Shown here piece after piece: positions 7,217 to 16,444 of a stretch of DNA of 64,000 nucleotides. Below the pieces are notes generated by a model, which saw only the letters and a program-made list of their open reading frames with translations, searched no databases and had not been told where the DNA came from. The translations under genes were made by a program, and so were the position numbers. The stretch lies in NCBI GenBank assembly GCA_937873445.1, contig CALMWF010000008.1:124001-188000 (forward strand), given 5' to 3'. Each line of letters starts with the position of its first letter. The first letter of the stretch is position 1. This DNA comes from an uncultured Alphaproteobacteria bacterium (lineage in GTDB: Bacteria; Pseudomonadota; Alphaproteobacteria; Rhizobiales; Aestuariivirgaceae).

Positions 7217-8866
7217 TCAGCGGGTGAACAACTGGTTCTGAATGACGGCTTGCGCAGGCAGCAGGGCCGGGTCAGCCGCATCGGCGCAGCGCTTCACCAC
7301 ATGGGCGAAGTAGCGGTCGTGCACATCAAGCCCCAGCCAGTCCACCAGCACCGGCGACAGGCAGTACAGCGGACGCCCCATCAGCCGGTCACGCAGGGAT
7401 GACACGTTTTCGCTGTTGGAGGAGACAATGAGCGGCACACTGTGCAGCCGCGGGTCTGTCTCCTTGCGGTAGCCCATGGTCCATTGGTGATTGCGCAGGC
7501 CCGGCAGGTGGTCACCGAAGGCCACCAGCACAAAGGGCCGCCCCCGCGCCCTCAAGGCGGCCTCGAAATTCCTGAACGAGGTTACAGCCTGTGAAAGCCG
7601 GTTGTGATAGTCGGTAATGCCGGGGTGAACCACGCCGTCAATGCGGTCAATGTTGCGGTCTTCCGCATAGGGACCGTGGGTTTCCACCGTGACAATGAAG
7701 TTAAGCTGCGGTCCGCTGGCAGTGGCAGTGCGCTCCAGCACATGGCTGTAAAGCCCCTGGTCGGTGGGCCAGCCATTGGCCTGCGTCACCAGCGTCATGT
7801 CGTCACGGCTGCTGAAACTGGCAAAGCCCATTTTCGGGTAAATCTGATTCCGCAGCCAGAACGTGGCCGTAAAATTGTGATGGGCATGAGCCGCATAGCC
7901 AAGGCCCGCAAGCAGCGATGGCAGGCTGCGCAGGCCGGGTGAGAAATAGCTCACATAGTGCTGGAACGGAATGATGCCGGACGGGAAGGATCGCATCGGC
8001 ACGCCCGTCAGCACCTCGAATTCCGCATTGGGGGTGGTGCCGCCATAGACCGGCGAGATCATGGTGCCCTCCACGGCGCCCATGTCCTTCAGAAGATTGA
8101 GCGGTGAAAAGCTGTCTGACGGATCGCGCCACCAGGCCTCGCCCAGCACCACATAAATGTCAGGCGCAGGCGTTGCGCGCGGCGCCGGCGGAGCGGCGGT
8201 GTCCAGCGCGGCCATTGCCGCGGCCACCTCATCAGGCCCATGGGTTTTCAGACGCAGCCCCGCCGTCGAGAAATAGAGATGGGTGGCAAGCCCGTTCATG
8301 CGCTCGCTTTCCGCCTGGCTGAAGGTCAGGTTCTCCACGCCGATCCACCAGGCGTTGTCGTGAATCCATGTGCTCACCCGCTCCAGCCGGTAAGTGGAAA
8401 GCAACGCCACACAGAGCACCAGGGCCGGCCCGCTCCACCAGCGCAGGCGCGTCCGCATGAGCGCATAGGCAAGGGCCGGGATGAACAGTGCTGCCACCGC
8501 CCATTGCGGCACACTCACATAGCCGGTGAGGTGTGTGCCCTGGCCGGCCAGAAAAAAGTCAGAAACCTGAAGAGGCTCGCCCGTTGCCGCCCGCTTCACC
8601 GCCGAGGCCATGCCGATGCTGAGCAGGCCAGAAGCCGTGAGCAGGGCTGCGGGCACCAGCCGCACCAGGCTTGCCACGGCGGCCACCATCACCATGGCCA
8701 CCACCATGCGTGTGGCCATGAAATGCCACCATGTCCGGCCCTGAAGATAGTCTGGCCACCACCGGCCCAGCAGGGTCAGCACCGCGAGCAGCAGCAGATA
8801 GGCAAAGCCCCATTTGACAAACCAGGACAGGCCGCGCTGAACGGCGGTGGCGGGCGGGCGCATCAT
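7217..8866 (-). CDS. Membrane sulfatase-fold transferase (LtaS/OpgB-type phosphoglycerol transferase)
   Basis: The 549-residue protein has about five N-terminal membrane helices (to roughly residue 170) and a periplasmic alkaline-phosphatase/sulfatase domain. Family motifs are clear: YGGTTPNAEFEVLTG with the nucleophile Thr, VETHGPY, and FGDHLPG with metal-binding Asp-His. LtaS/OpgB enzymes move phosphoglycerol from phosphatidylglycerol to a glycan. The ATG overlaps the opgH stop (ATGA), so it is the third gene of the opg operon and most likely decorates periplasmic glucans with phosphoglycerol. It is shorter than E. coli OpgB (over 700 residues), and OpgE-like phosphoethanolamine transfer is an alternative. 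Confidence 0.85.
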   Translation of the reverse strand: MMRPPATAVQRGLSWFVKWGFAYLLLLAVLTLLGRWWPDYLQGRTWWHFMATRMVVAMVMVAAVASLVRLVPAALLTASGLLSIGMASAVKRAATGEPLQVSDFFLAGQGTHLTGYVSVPQWAVAALFIPALAYALMRTRLRWWSGPALVLCVALLSTYRLERVSTWIHDNAWWIGVENLTFSQAESERMNGLATHLYFSTAGLRLKTHGPDEVAAAMAALDTAAPPAPRATPAPDIYVVLGEAWWRDPSDSFSPLNLLKDMGAVEGTMISPVYGGTTPNAEFEVLTGVPMRSFPSGIIPFQHYVSYFSPGLRSLPSLLAGLGYAAHAHHNFTATFWLRNQIYPKMGFASFSSRDDMTLVTQANGWPTDQGLYSHVLERTATASGPQLNFIVTVETHGPYAEDRNIDRIDGVVHPGITDYHNRLSQAVTSFRNFEAALRARGRPFVLVAFGDHLPGLRNHQWTMGYRKETDPRLHSVPLIVSSNSENVSSLRDRLMGRPLYCLSPVLVDWLGLDVHDRYFAHVVKRCADAADPALLPAQAVIQNQLFTR

Positions 8867-10704
8867 TCATGCCCATGGCTGCGGGCAGGGCGGGCGGCCT
8901 GCGCTTCGTCGGGCGTGCGGAACACGTTGCTGTCGTAAAGCTGCACACCGGCGGCAACCCTGGCTGTCCACCATGACAGCAGCGGTGCCCCCACCAGCCC
9001 GCTGATGATGGGCAGGAACCACAACAGCGTTTGCCACGAGATCAGCAGCGCCAGAACGGCAAAGGCCAGCCCCGCCGCCATATGCAGCGCATGCGGCTTC
9101 ACAAAGGCCGAGAGGGGTGCTTCGCGGCTTTCGCGGTTCTGCGCATTCCAGCCGGAATCCCGCCCCATGACGACATCAAGGACAAAGCGGGTCTGAATCA
9201 GCATCATGATGGGCGACAGCACCATGGACAGAACAGTTTCGCCCGCCACACTGCGCAACAGGCCCATGCCGCCGCCGCAGCCGCGCCGCAGGTCGGGATC
9301 ACGCCAGGCCAGAATGACGCCAAGCAGCTTGGGCAGATAAAGAACAATGCCGGTGATGATGAGCAGCCGCAAGGCCAGCACGGGATCGAACACCGGCCAG
9401 GCAGGAAACAGCGAGAAGCCATCAGGAAAATAATTGGGTTCGGTATAGCGCGCCACCATGGCCAGGGTCAGGCCCGCCAGCAGCAGCATGAGCCACAGCG
9501 GCGAGGCGAGATAGGACATGATGCCCTGAATGAGATGAACGCGGCTGATCCAGTGCAGACCCTTCGCGCCAACAATCTTCATGTGCTGAAGATTGCCCTG
9601 CGCCCAGCGCCGGTCGCGCACCGCGAGATCAAGCAGCGAGGGTGGCGTCTCCTCATAGGAACCAAGCAGATCAGGCAGCATGTAGACCGCCCAGCCCGCC
9701 CGCCGCATCAGCGCGGCCTCGATGAAGTCGTGACTGAGCACATGGCCGCCGAAGGGCTTGCGGCCGTGAAGCTCCGGCAGGCCGGCCGCCTCGGCAAAGG
9801 CCGCAACCCGGATAATGGCGTTGTGACCCCAGTAATTGCCGTCCCGGCCATGCCATGAGGCCAGACCCGCCGCCACCACTGGCCCATAGACCCGGCCGGC
9901 AAACTGCGTCATGCGCGCATAGGGCGTCCATTGATTGCGCAGATGCGGCAGAGACTGAATGATGCCGGCCGTGGCGTCGGCGGCCATGGCGCGTGCCAGT
10001 GTTGTCAGGGTCTCGGCCGTCATGTCGCTATCGGCATCCAGAACCACCATGTGGTCAAAGGCCCCGCCCCAGCGCGTGACAAAATCGGCAATATTGCCGG
10101 CCTTGCGGTGATGATTGACCGAGCGCCGGCGGTAATAGACCGGCAGCAGGCCGCCGATGCGCTGGCGGAGATCGGCAAAGGCCGTTTCCTCGCGCGCGGC
10201 CGCGTCGTCCTTGCGGGTGTCGGAAAGAATGAACAGGGCGAAGTGTGCGACCGCTCCACGTTCTGCAAGGTCGCGCACCATGCGCTCCAGCGTGGCGAAG
10301 ACGCGGGCGGGATCTTCATTGTAAATCGGCATGAGAAGGGCATTGCGCCCCATCTGGTCTGCAGCCGCCAGAACGGGTGTCCGGTGCCAGCCGGTCAGCA
10401 GCAGAAAGAAACCCAGAATGGCCGAAGCGCAGGCAAAGGAAATCCAGGTGAAGGTGAGCGCGAACAGGGCGGCAAACACCGCCTGAAGCCAGGTTACATT
10501 GACCGGGCTGATCACCTGATACATGCCATAGGTGCCAAGCGCGGTGATGATGCCGGTCATGCCGAAGACAAACAGCCGCGCCAGATTGGTGCCGTGATGA
10601 GACGCCAGGACACGAGCCCCGCCTGGCCAGTCACGCAGTGACTGCACCGGCATGGCCAGTCGGTGTTCCGGCGGTGTCAGGCCCTCGTCCAGCGGTAAAG
10701 CCAC
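8863..10704 (-). CDS. opgH: OpgH/MdoH glucan glucosyltransferase
   Basis: OpgH polymerises the beta-1,2-linked glucose backbone of osmoregulated periplasmic glucans from UDP-glucose and helps pass it across the inner membrane. The 613-residue protein has two helices at about 45-105, a family 2 glycosyltransferase domain with VVLDADSDM (Asp223-Ala-Asp225), HDFIEAALMRRAGW, and the acceptor/processivity motif DRRWAQGN (364-370), then several C-terminal helices. The E. coli enzyme is about 230 residues longer, so this is a compact version. The GTG start lies inside the end of opgG (28-base overlap) and is preceded by AAGGTGAG on the minus strand. It is followed by the sulfatase-fold gene in an ATGA overlap. 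Confidence 0.93.
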   Translation of the reverse strand: MALPLDEGLTPPEHRLAMPVQSLRDWPGGARVLASHHGTNLARLFVFGMTGIITALGTYGMYQVISPVNVTWLQAVFAALFALTFTWISFACASAILGFFLLLTGWHRTPVLAAADQMGRNALLMPIYNEDPARVFATLERMVRDLAERGAVAHFALFILSDTRKDDAAAREETAFADLRQRIGGLLPVYYRRRSVNHHRKAGNIADFVTRWGGAFDHMVVLDADSDMTAETLTTLARAMAADATAGIIQSLPHLRNQWTPYARMTQFAGRVYGPVVAAGLASWHGRDGNYWGHNAIIRVAAFAEAAGLPELHGRKPFGGHVLSHDFIEAALMRRAGWAVYMLPDLLGSYEETPPSLLDLAVRDRRWAQGNLQHMKIVGAKGLHWISRVHLIQGIMSYLASPLWLMLLLAGLTLAMVARYTEPNYFPDGFSLFPAWPVFDPVLALRLLIITGIVLYLPKLLGVILAWRDPDLRRGCGGGMGLLRSVAGETVLSMVLSPIMMLIQTRFVLDVVMGRDSGWNAQNRESREAPLSAFVKPHALHMAAGLAFAVLALLISWQTLLWFLPIISGLVGAPLLSWWTARVAAGVQLYDSNVFRTPDEAQAARPARSHGHE

Positions 10705-12248
10705 GTTTCACTCACCTTGGTTTCACCGCGCTTCAGCACTGCCCGGAGTTCTGCCAGCTCGGCTCCTTGCGCATCGTGGCGGAAGGTGAGCCGCGTGGTC
10801 TGCGCCTGGTCATTGGCATAGACCACCACATTGGAAACAACCCCGGCGCTGGCCGAGACATCGGCAGTGGCCGTCACGATGTTGTCACCGCCGGAAAACT
10901 CAACGACATAAAGGCGCAGATCAGGATTGATCTCCGGCGGATTCTTGGCGTAGTCCACATCAATGCCGGAGCCGGAGAACACCACTGTTGCGGGCTGCTT
11001 CGGAGCCACCAGCGGCCACTGCGGGCACCAGTGCAGGCGATAGACATAGGCCCGGCTTTCACCCTTCTTCAGCGGCTCCTTCGGGTGCCACAGCGCCACA
11101 ATGTTGTCGTTGGTTTCAAACTGGGTGGGGATCTCATAAAGCTCCACCGCACCCGTTGACCAATCGCCGATGGGCTCCACCCACAGGCTGGGGCGGCGCT
11201 CATATCTGGCTTCCAGATCAAGGAAATCCTCATAGCGCCGGCTGCGCTGCATCAGCCCGAAACCGCGGGGTGAAAGATCCTGAAAGGCTGAAACCTGCAG
11301 CGACTTCGGATTGGCGAGCGGCCGCCACAGCCATTCACCGGTGCCGGTGAGCATCATCAACCCGTCGGAATCATGAACCGCATTGCGATAGTCCGCCAAC
11401 GGACGATTCATCGCATTGAACAGATACATGGAGGTGAGCGGCGCAATGCCCACCTGCTCCAGGTCGCGGCGCGGATAAAGGGTCATCTCCACGTCGATCT
11501 GCGTGTCTTCGCCCGGCTTGATGGAGAAGCGGTAGGCGCCGGTTATGGACGGGCTGTCCAGCAGGGCCTCCACCACAATGACACCGGCAGGCGCTTCAGG
11601 CTTGCGCACCCAGAAGGCGCGGAAGAAGGGAAACTCCTCGCCCGTGGGCTGGCCCACGCCAATGGCCAGGCCGCGCGCCGACAGGCCATAGAGAAGCCCC
11701 TTGCCCACGGCGCGGAAATAGGACGCGCCCTGAAACACGGCCACTTCGTCAAAAATGCCCGCAGCATTGATGGGATAACGCAGCCTCAGGCCGGCATAGT
11801 GCAGATCGGTCTTGCCGTCCGGCACCTTCACATCGGCGCCGAAGACAAACAGGCTGGGATCGTAGTTGAGCCGCGCCTGCTGGCCTGCCTCCACCACATG
11901 GATGTCCACCGGCCGGGTGAACAGAAAGCCGGGATGAAAAAGATCGAAGGAGAAGCCATGCGCCTCTCCCTTCCAGATGGACCGGTCGGGGTTGAAGCGG
12001 ATGTTGCGGTATTGGTCATAGGTAAGCTTGTCGAGCCCCTCCGGCAGGGCCAATGTCTCATCCTTGAAGGGTTTGCCGGAAAGTTCCTTGGCCAGTGTGC
12101 GCACGTAGTCGTCGGGAAATTCCGTGGGCTTGCCGGTGAGCAGGGGGGCGGCGTCAGCCAGTGCCGGCAGCGTTCCCTGCCGGATGAGAACGGCCAGTGC
12201 CGCCAGGCGCGTGGCTGCGTGCAGAAGGTGTCGGCGATTGAGGGTCAT
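10677..12248 (-). CDS. opgG: OpgG/MdoG periplasmic glucan biosynthesis protein
   Basis: OpgG/OpgD proteins act in the periplasm on the nascent beta-1,2 glucan; members of this family are now known as glucan hydrolases or transglycosidases. The 523-residue protein starts at the ATG at 12248, giving an export signal whose NRRHLLHAA head resembles a twin-arginine motif, so it may use the Tat path like OpgD. The mature part shows family stretches such as LTYDQYRNIRFNPDRSIW near residue 75 and FLDLEARYERRPSLWVEP in the second half. A longer upstream frame exists but lacks a signal peptide at its start. It is the first gene of the opgG-opgH-transferase operon. Confidence 0.92.
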   Translation of the reverse strand: MTLNRRHLLHAATRLAALAVLIRQGTLPALADAAPLLTGKPTEFPDDYVRTLAKELSGKPFKDETLALPEGLDKLTYDQYRNIRFNPDRSIWKGEAHGFSFDLFHPGFLFTRPVDIHVVEAGQQARLNYDPSLFVFGADVKVPDGKTDLHYAGLRLRYPINAAGIFDEVAVFQGASYFRAVGKGLLYGLSARGLAIGVGQPTGEEFPFFRAFWVRKPEAPAGVIVVEALLDSPSITGAYRFSIKPGEDTQIDVEMTLYPRRDLEQVGIAPLTSMYLFNAMNRPLADYRNAVHDSDGLMMLTGTGEWLWRPLANPKSLQVSAFQDLSPRGFGLMQRSRRYEDFLDLEARYERRPSLWVEPIGDWSTGAVELYEIPTQFETNDNIVALWHPKEPLKKGESRAYVYRLHWCPQWPLVAPKQPATVVFSGSGIDVDYAKNPPEINPDLRLYVVEFSGGDNIVTATADVSASAGVVSNVVVYANDQAQTTRLTFRHDAQGAELAELRAVLKRGETKVSETWLYRWTRA

Positions 12249-12738
12249 GGTCCTGAGGGGCCGGTCTTGCGGCAGTGCAACATTTGGTCGTCCCGTTATG
12301 ATTTGTAAAGTGGCGAGTTTGTGACCGAACGCAATGAATTCACCGGGTTTTCTGCAGGTGATCGAAGGTTCTGCGACAACGCAACGGTGGGTGGTGCAGC
12401 CGGGCGGATGCGCATCCCCCCTGTCAGTGCCCACCGCCCCTGCCAGCCGCCCTAGAGGGGCGGCGCGGACATGAACTGGGATAGCCAATAACCTATACGT
12501 GAACTAGCGGCATTAAAAGTGAGGTGAAAAGCCTCACCGGAAACACAAGGTCAGCAGTCAGCGGCCAGAACACCCCGCCTCATTTCGCACGTGCAGCAAA
12601 ATAGCCCATGCTTTATGAGAGTTTTTGCATTTCTTCATGAGCGGATTCGTTTTGGTCGCTTGAAGAGATCCCATTGACATCATTTCCCATCGTGTTTACG
12701 TACACGTCAACATAAGGTCATAATCGGGAGGGTGCGCC
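12249..12738. other. 490-base divergent intergenic region between opgG and the beta-oxidation operon
   Basis: No convincing gene is seen here. It must hold the opg promoter (minus strand) and the SCP2-fadD promoter (plus strand). A small stem (GTGAGG at 12519-12524 with CCTCAC at 12532-12537, loop of seven) lies in the middle; its role is unknown. The MerR-type operator at 12694-12711 is listed separately. The right half is more AT-rich than the flanking genes. Confidence 0.6.
12674..12711 (+). promoter_or_regulatory. Promoter with MerR-type palindromic operator before the fatty-acid operon
   Basis: A consensus -35 hexamer TTGACA (12674-12679) is followed after 17 bases by TACGTA (12697-12702), a weak -10. 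The imperfect palindrome GTTTACGTACACGTCAAC (12694-12711; 14 of 18 bases symmetric) covers that -10 position. It closely resembles the TTTACGT..ACGTAAA operators described for LiuR-type MerR regulators of acyl-CoA catabolism. A MerR gene lies in the operon this promoter would drive, so autoregulation is likely. The first gene (GTG at 12739) starts 27 bases downstream. Confidence 0.65.
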
Positions 12739-13035
12739 GTGTCTGATGAGATTGAATCCATCGTGCAGGAAACCTTGCCCAAGCTGTCGCGCCTCAACGC
12801 GGTGGTGCGCTTTGACCTGGGCGAGGGGGGCTATACCATTGATGCCCGCCAGGCTCCGGCGGCGCTGGCCGAAGATGGCAGCGTCGATCCCGACTGCACC
12901 ATCAAGGTCAGCCGCGACAATCTTGTCAAACTCATCAACGGCCAGATGGACCCCATGCTGGGCTACACGCTGGGCCGCATCAAGGTGCAGGGCTCCCTCG
13001 AGGTGGCCATGCGCCTGGTGAAGGCCATCACCTGA
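12739..13035 (+). CDS. Small SCP2 sterol-carrier-domain protein
   Basis: A 98-residue single-domain protein. The order of features fits the SCP2 lipid-carrier fold: VVRFDLGEGGYTIDA (central strands), DCTIKVSRDNLVKLINGQMDPMLGY (helix with the conserved G.MDP..) and the closing GRIKVQGSLEVAMRL. SCP2 domains hold fatty acyl-CoA or other lipids in a hydrophobic tunnel. It opens the operon and lies 70 bases before fadD, so it probably supplies or buffers acyl chains for the synthetase. The start is GTG at 12739, 10 bases after a GGGAGGG ribosome site. Confidence 0.85.
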   Translation: MSDEIESIVQETLPKLSRLNAVVRFDLGEGGYTIDARQAPAALAEDGSVDPDCTIKVSRDNLVKLINGQMDPMLGYTLGRIKVQGSLEVAMRLVKAIT

Positions 13036-13105
13036 CCATGCCACTGAAACCGCCCCTGGCGGGCGGAACGCCAACGAGCGGCGGCAGGCCGCCGGGAGGA
13101 ACCCA

Positions 13106-14776
13106 ATGACCACCACATTGCCGGAAGTGCCGGTGCGCCCGCTTTATGAATTTCTCGATCAGGCGGCGGCAAGCCACAGCCAGAAGCCCGCCATGGATTT
13201 TCTCGGCCGCCAGTGGACCTACGCCGAACTGGGTGACATGGTGAACCGCGCCGCCGCGGGTTTCCGCATGATCGGCGTGGGCAAGGGTGTCAAGGTTGGC
13301 CTGTGCCTGCCCAACACGCCCTATCATGTCGTCTGCTATTTCGCCATTCTCAAGGCGGGCGGCACGGTGGTGAACTACAACCCGCTCTATGTCGAGCGCG
13401 AACTCTCTCACCAGGTAAAGGATTCCGGCACCACCATCATGGTGACGCTGGACCTGGCGCAGATTTATCCCAAGGTGGCAGCGCTGCTCGGCCAGAGCCC
13501 GCTGGAAAAGATCGTCATCTGCCCCATGAGCGGCATTCTGCCCACCGTGAAGAGCTGGCTGTTCAAGGTGCTGAAGCGCAGCGAAATCGCCACAATTCCG
13601 GATGACTCAAACCACGTGACCTTTGACCATCTGCTCGCGGCGGGCCGTCTTGATCACCCCGAGCCGATCAATCCGAAGCAGGACATCGCCGTGCTGCAAT
13701 ACACCGGCGGCACCACCGGTGTGCCCAAGGGCGCGGTCCTCACCCATGCCAACATTTCTGCCAATGTTGAACAGTTGTGCCAGTGGGTGTCGTGTTTTGA
13801 GCTGCAGGATGAGCGCATGTTGTGTGCGCTGCCCTTCTTCCACGTCTTCGGCATGACGGTTGCCATGCTGGTGGGCGTGGCGCTGGGCGCTGAACTCATT
13901 CTTCTGCCGCGCTTTGAGATCGAGCAGGTCGTCAAGGTCATGGCCAGGAAACGCCCCACCATGTTCCCCGGCGTGCCCACCATCTATATTGCCATCAACC
14001 GCCACATTGCCACCAATGGCATCACCCTCGACCTCAGGTCCATCCGCGCCTGCATTTCGGGGGGTGCGCCCCTGCCTCTGGAAGTGCGCCAGGAATTTGA
14101 GCGCATCACCGGGGCCAGCCTGGTGGAGGGCTATGGCCTGTCGGAATGTTCACCGGTGGCCACCTGCAATCCCTTTGACCGTCCGGTCCGTGATGGCTCC
14201 ATCGGCCTGCCCATGCCGGGCACCCGCGTTGAAATCCGCTCGCTGGTGGATGTGCGCAAAGCCGTGCCCCAGGGCGAGAAGGGTGAGGTCTGCGTAAAGG
14301 GTCCGCAGGTCATGGCCGGCTATTGGCAGAAGCCGGACGAGACCGATCATGTGATGGTGGATGGCTGGCTGCGCACCGGCGATGTCGGCTACATTGATGA
14401 AGACGGCTTTGTCTTCATCGTCGACCGCCTGAAGGAAGTCATCATCTGCGGTGGCTACAATGTCTATCCGCGCGTCATTGAAGAGGCGCTCTATCGTCAT
14501 GAAGCGGTGGCGGAGGCTGCGGTCATTGCCATTCCCGACCAGTATCGCGGCCAGGCGCCAAAGGCCTTCGTCAAACTGAAGGAAGGCAAAACGGCCAGCG
14601 CCGATGAACTGAAGGCCTTTCTGGTGGACCAGGTGTCGCGCCTGGAAATGCCGAAGATCATTGAAATCCGGCGTGAACTGCCGCGCACCATGGTGGGCAA
14701 GCTGTCCAAGAAGGTGCTGATGGATGAGGAAAAGGCGCGCAGCGCCGAAGCCGCAGTCATGACCCAGAAGAACTGA
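13106..14776 (+). CDS. fadD: Long-chain acyl-CoA synthetase (FadD-type)
   Basis: This enzyme activates free fatty acids to acyl-CoA with ATP. The 556-residue protein carries the AMP-binding P-loop YTGGTTGVPKGAVLTHAN near residue 197, the adenylate motif GYGLSECSPV near 340, the hinge region TGDVGYIDEDGFVFIVDRLKE near 423, and a C-terminal lysine in the PRTMVGKLSKK stretch. All of these are intact, so it should be active. It follows the SCP2 gene and precedes a merR regulator 11 bases downstream. The chain-length range cannot be read from sequence; long to medium chain is typical. Confidence 0.93.
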   Translation: MTTTLPEVPVRPLYEFLDQAAASHSQKPAMDFLGRQWTYAELGDMVNRAAAGFRMIGVGKGVKVGLCLPNTPYHVVCYFAILKAGGTVVNYNPLYVERELSHQVKDSGTTIMVTLDLAQIYPKVAALLGQSPLEKIVICPMSGILPTVKSWLFKVLKRSEIATIPDDSNHVTFDHLLAAGRLDHPEPINPKQDIAVLQYTGGTTGVPKGAVLTHANISANVEQLCQWVSCFELQDERMLCALPFFHVFGMTVAMLVGVALGAELILLPRFEIEQVVKVMARKRPTMFPGVPTIYIAINRHIATNGITLDLRSIRACISGGAPLPLEVRQEFERITGASLVEGYGLSECSPVATCNPFDRPVRDGSIGLPMPGTRVEIRSLVDVRKAVPQGEKGEVCVKGPQVMAGYWQKPDETDHVMVDGWLRTGDVGYIDEDGFVFIVDRLKEVIICGGYNVYPRVIEEALYRHEAVAEAAVIAIPDQYRGQAPKAFVKLKEGKTASADELKAFLVDQVSRLEMPKIIEIRRELPRTMVGKLSKKVLMDEEKARSAEAAVMTQKN

Positions 14777-14787
14777 GGAATAGTGAC

Positions 14788-15264
14788 GTGATGAATGATT
14801 TTGGCTTGAAGGTGACGTTAGGTGCGGAAGGCGCTCGCAAGCGTCACGCCTTGCTGGAGGATGACATAACCGTGACCGACAAACTCTATTCCGTAAGCCA
14901 GCTGGCGCAGGATCTGGGTGTCACCCCGCGCGCCATCCGCTTCTATGAAGACAAGGGCCTGCTGTTGCCGCAGCGCATGGGCAAGACCCGCGTCTACACC
15001 CACCGCGACCGGGTGCGCATGATCCTCATTCTGCGCGGCAAGCGCATGGGCTTCTCGCTCCGTGAGATCAAGGAATTCCTCGATCTCTATGTGGTGGACC
15101 ACACCCAGGTGGAGCAGATGCACCACCTGCTGAAAAAGGTGCGGGGCCGCATTACCCTGCTTGAAGACCAGTTGCAGGCGGTGCAGCAGAGCCTCACCGA
15201 ACTGCGCAACATGGAACGCATTTCCATTGAATCCCTCAAGGCCAAGGGCATTTCCGCCGCCTGA
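14788..15264 (+). CDS. MerR-family regulator of the acyl-CoA operon
   Basis: The protein (up to 158 residues) has a MerR winged helix: YSVSQLAQDLGVTPRAIRFYEDKGLL at about residues 34-60, then a second part through RGKRMGFSLREIKEFLDLY, and a C-terminal coiled coil (about 110-150) for dimers. No metal-binding cysteines are seen, so it is not of the metal class; MerR proteins of this type (LiuR-like) control acyl-CoA catabolism. GTG at 14788 and ATG at 14791 are both possible starts, and the first 30 residues look like a variable extension. It sits between fadD and fadA, consistent with local control through the palindrome at 12694-12711. Confidence 0.88.
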   Translation: MMNDFGLKVTLGAEGARKRHALLEDDITVTDKLYSVSQLAQDLGVTPRAIRFYEDKGLLLPQRMGKTRVYTHRDRVRMILILRGKRMGFSLREIKEFLDLYVVDHTQVEQMHHLLKKVRGRITLLEDQLQAVQQSLTELRNMERISIESLKAKGISAA

Positions 15265-15307
15265 GGCCACAACCCGCCATCCCATCATTGAACACCGGAG
15301 AACAGAC

Positions 15308-16444
15308 ATGACCAAGGCCGTTATCGCAGGCTATGTGCGCTCGCCCTTCACGGCGGCAAAAAAGGGTGAACTGGCCTCGGTTCGCCCCGACGACCTGGCC
15401 GCCCAGGTGGTGAAGGCGCTGGTGGAGAAGACCGGCGTGAACCCCGCCGACCTCGAAGATCTGCTGCTCGGCTGCGCCTTTCCGGAGGGCGAGCAGGGCT
15501 TCAACCTCGCCCGTCTGGTCAGCCTCATGGCGGGCCTGCCCATTTCGCTGGGGGCGGCCACCATCAACCGCTTCTGCGGCTCGTCCATGACCTCGGTGCA
15601 TGTGGCCGCCGGGGCCATCGCCATGGGGGCGGGTGACGCCTTCATCTGCGCCGGTGTGGAAAGCATGAGCCGCGTGCCCATGATGGGCTTCAACCCGCTG
15701 CCCAACCCCGACCTCGCCAAGGCCATGCCCGGTGCCTACATCGGTATGGGCGACACGGCGGAAAATGTCGCCGCCAAGTGGAAGATCACCCGCAAGGAAC
15801 AGGAGGAGCTGGCGGTTGAATCGCACCGCCGCGCCGCCGCCGCGCGTGAAGCCGGCAAGTTTGCCGACGAGATCGTGGCCATCAAGGGCCGCAAGGGCAC
15901 CGTCACCGCCGATGGCCTGATCCGCCCCGAAACCACCATGGAGATTCTCGCCGGTCTGAAGCCCGCCTTCAACGCCGAAGGCGTGGTCACCGCCGGCACC
16001 TCCTCGCCCCTCACCGATGGTGCGGCAGCACTTCTCGTCGTCTCGGAAGGCTATGCCAAAAAGCACAAGCTGCCGATGATTGCGGCGGTGAAGTCGGTGG
16101 CCGTGTGCGGCTGTGCGCCGGATATCATGGGCATCGGCCCGGTGGGCGCGTCGAAAAAGGCGCTGGCCCGCGCCGGCCTCAAGGCCTCCGACCTTGATGT
16201 GGTGGAATTGAACGAAGCCTTCGGCTCCCAGGCCATCGCCTCCATGCGCGACATCGGCCTTGATCCGGCCAAGGTGAATATTGACGGCGGCGCCATTGCG
16301 CTGGGCCATCCCTTGGGCGCCACCGGGGCCCGCATCGTCGGCAAGGCCGCCACCCTGCTGAAGCGCGAGAAGGGCAAATATGCCCTCGCCACCCAGTGCA
16401 TCGGCGGCGGCCAGGGCATCGCCACCATTCTGGAGGCCATTTGA
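15308..16444 (+). CDS. fadA: Acetyl-CoA C-acyltransferase (3-ketoacyl-CoA thiolase)
   Basis: This thiolase catalyses the last step of each beta-oxidation round, cleaving 3-ketoacyl-CoA with CoA. The 378-residue protein has the acylated cysteine in INRFCGSSM (Cys about residue 90), the NEAF motif, the active-site GHPLGATGAR histidine, and the second cysteine in CIGGGQG near the C-terminus. I chose the ATG at 15308, seven bases after GGAGAA; the open frame continues upstream into merR. Its stop shares one base with the fadB start (TGATG), the usual coupling for a FadA-FadB complex. Confidence 0.94.
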   Translation: MTKAVIAGYVRSPFTAAKKGELASVRPDDLAAQVVKALVEKTGVNPADLEDLLLGCAFPEGEQGFNLARLVSLMAGLPISLGAATINRFCGSSMTSVHVAAGAIAMGAGDAFICAGVESMSRVPMMGFNPLPNPDLAKAMPGAYIGMGDTAENVAAKWKITRKEQEELAVESHRRAAAAREAGKFADEIVAIKGRKGTVTADGLIRPETTMEILAGLKPAFNAEGVVTAGTSSPLTDGAAALLVVSEGYAKKHKLPMIAAVKSVAVCGCAPDIMGIGPVGASKKALARAGLKASDLDVVELNEAFGSQAIASMRDIGLDPAKVNIDGGAIALGHPLGATGARIVGKAATLLKREKGKYALATQCIGGGQGIATILEAI

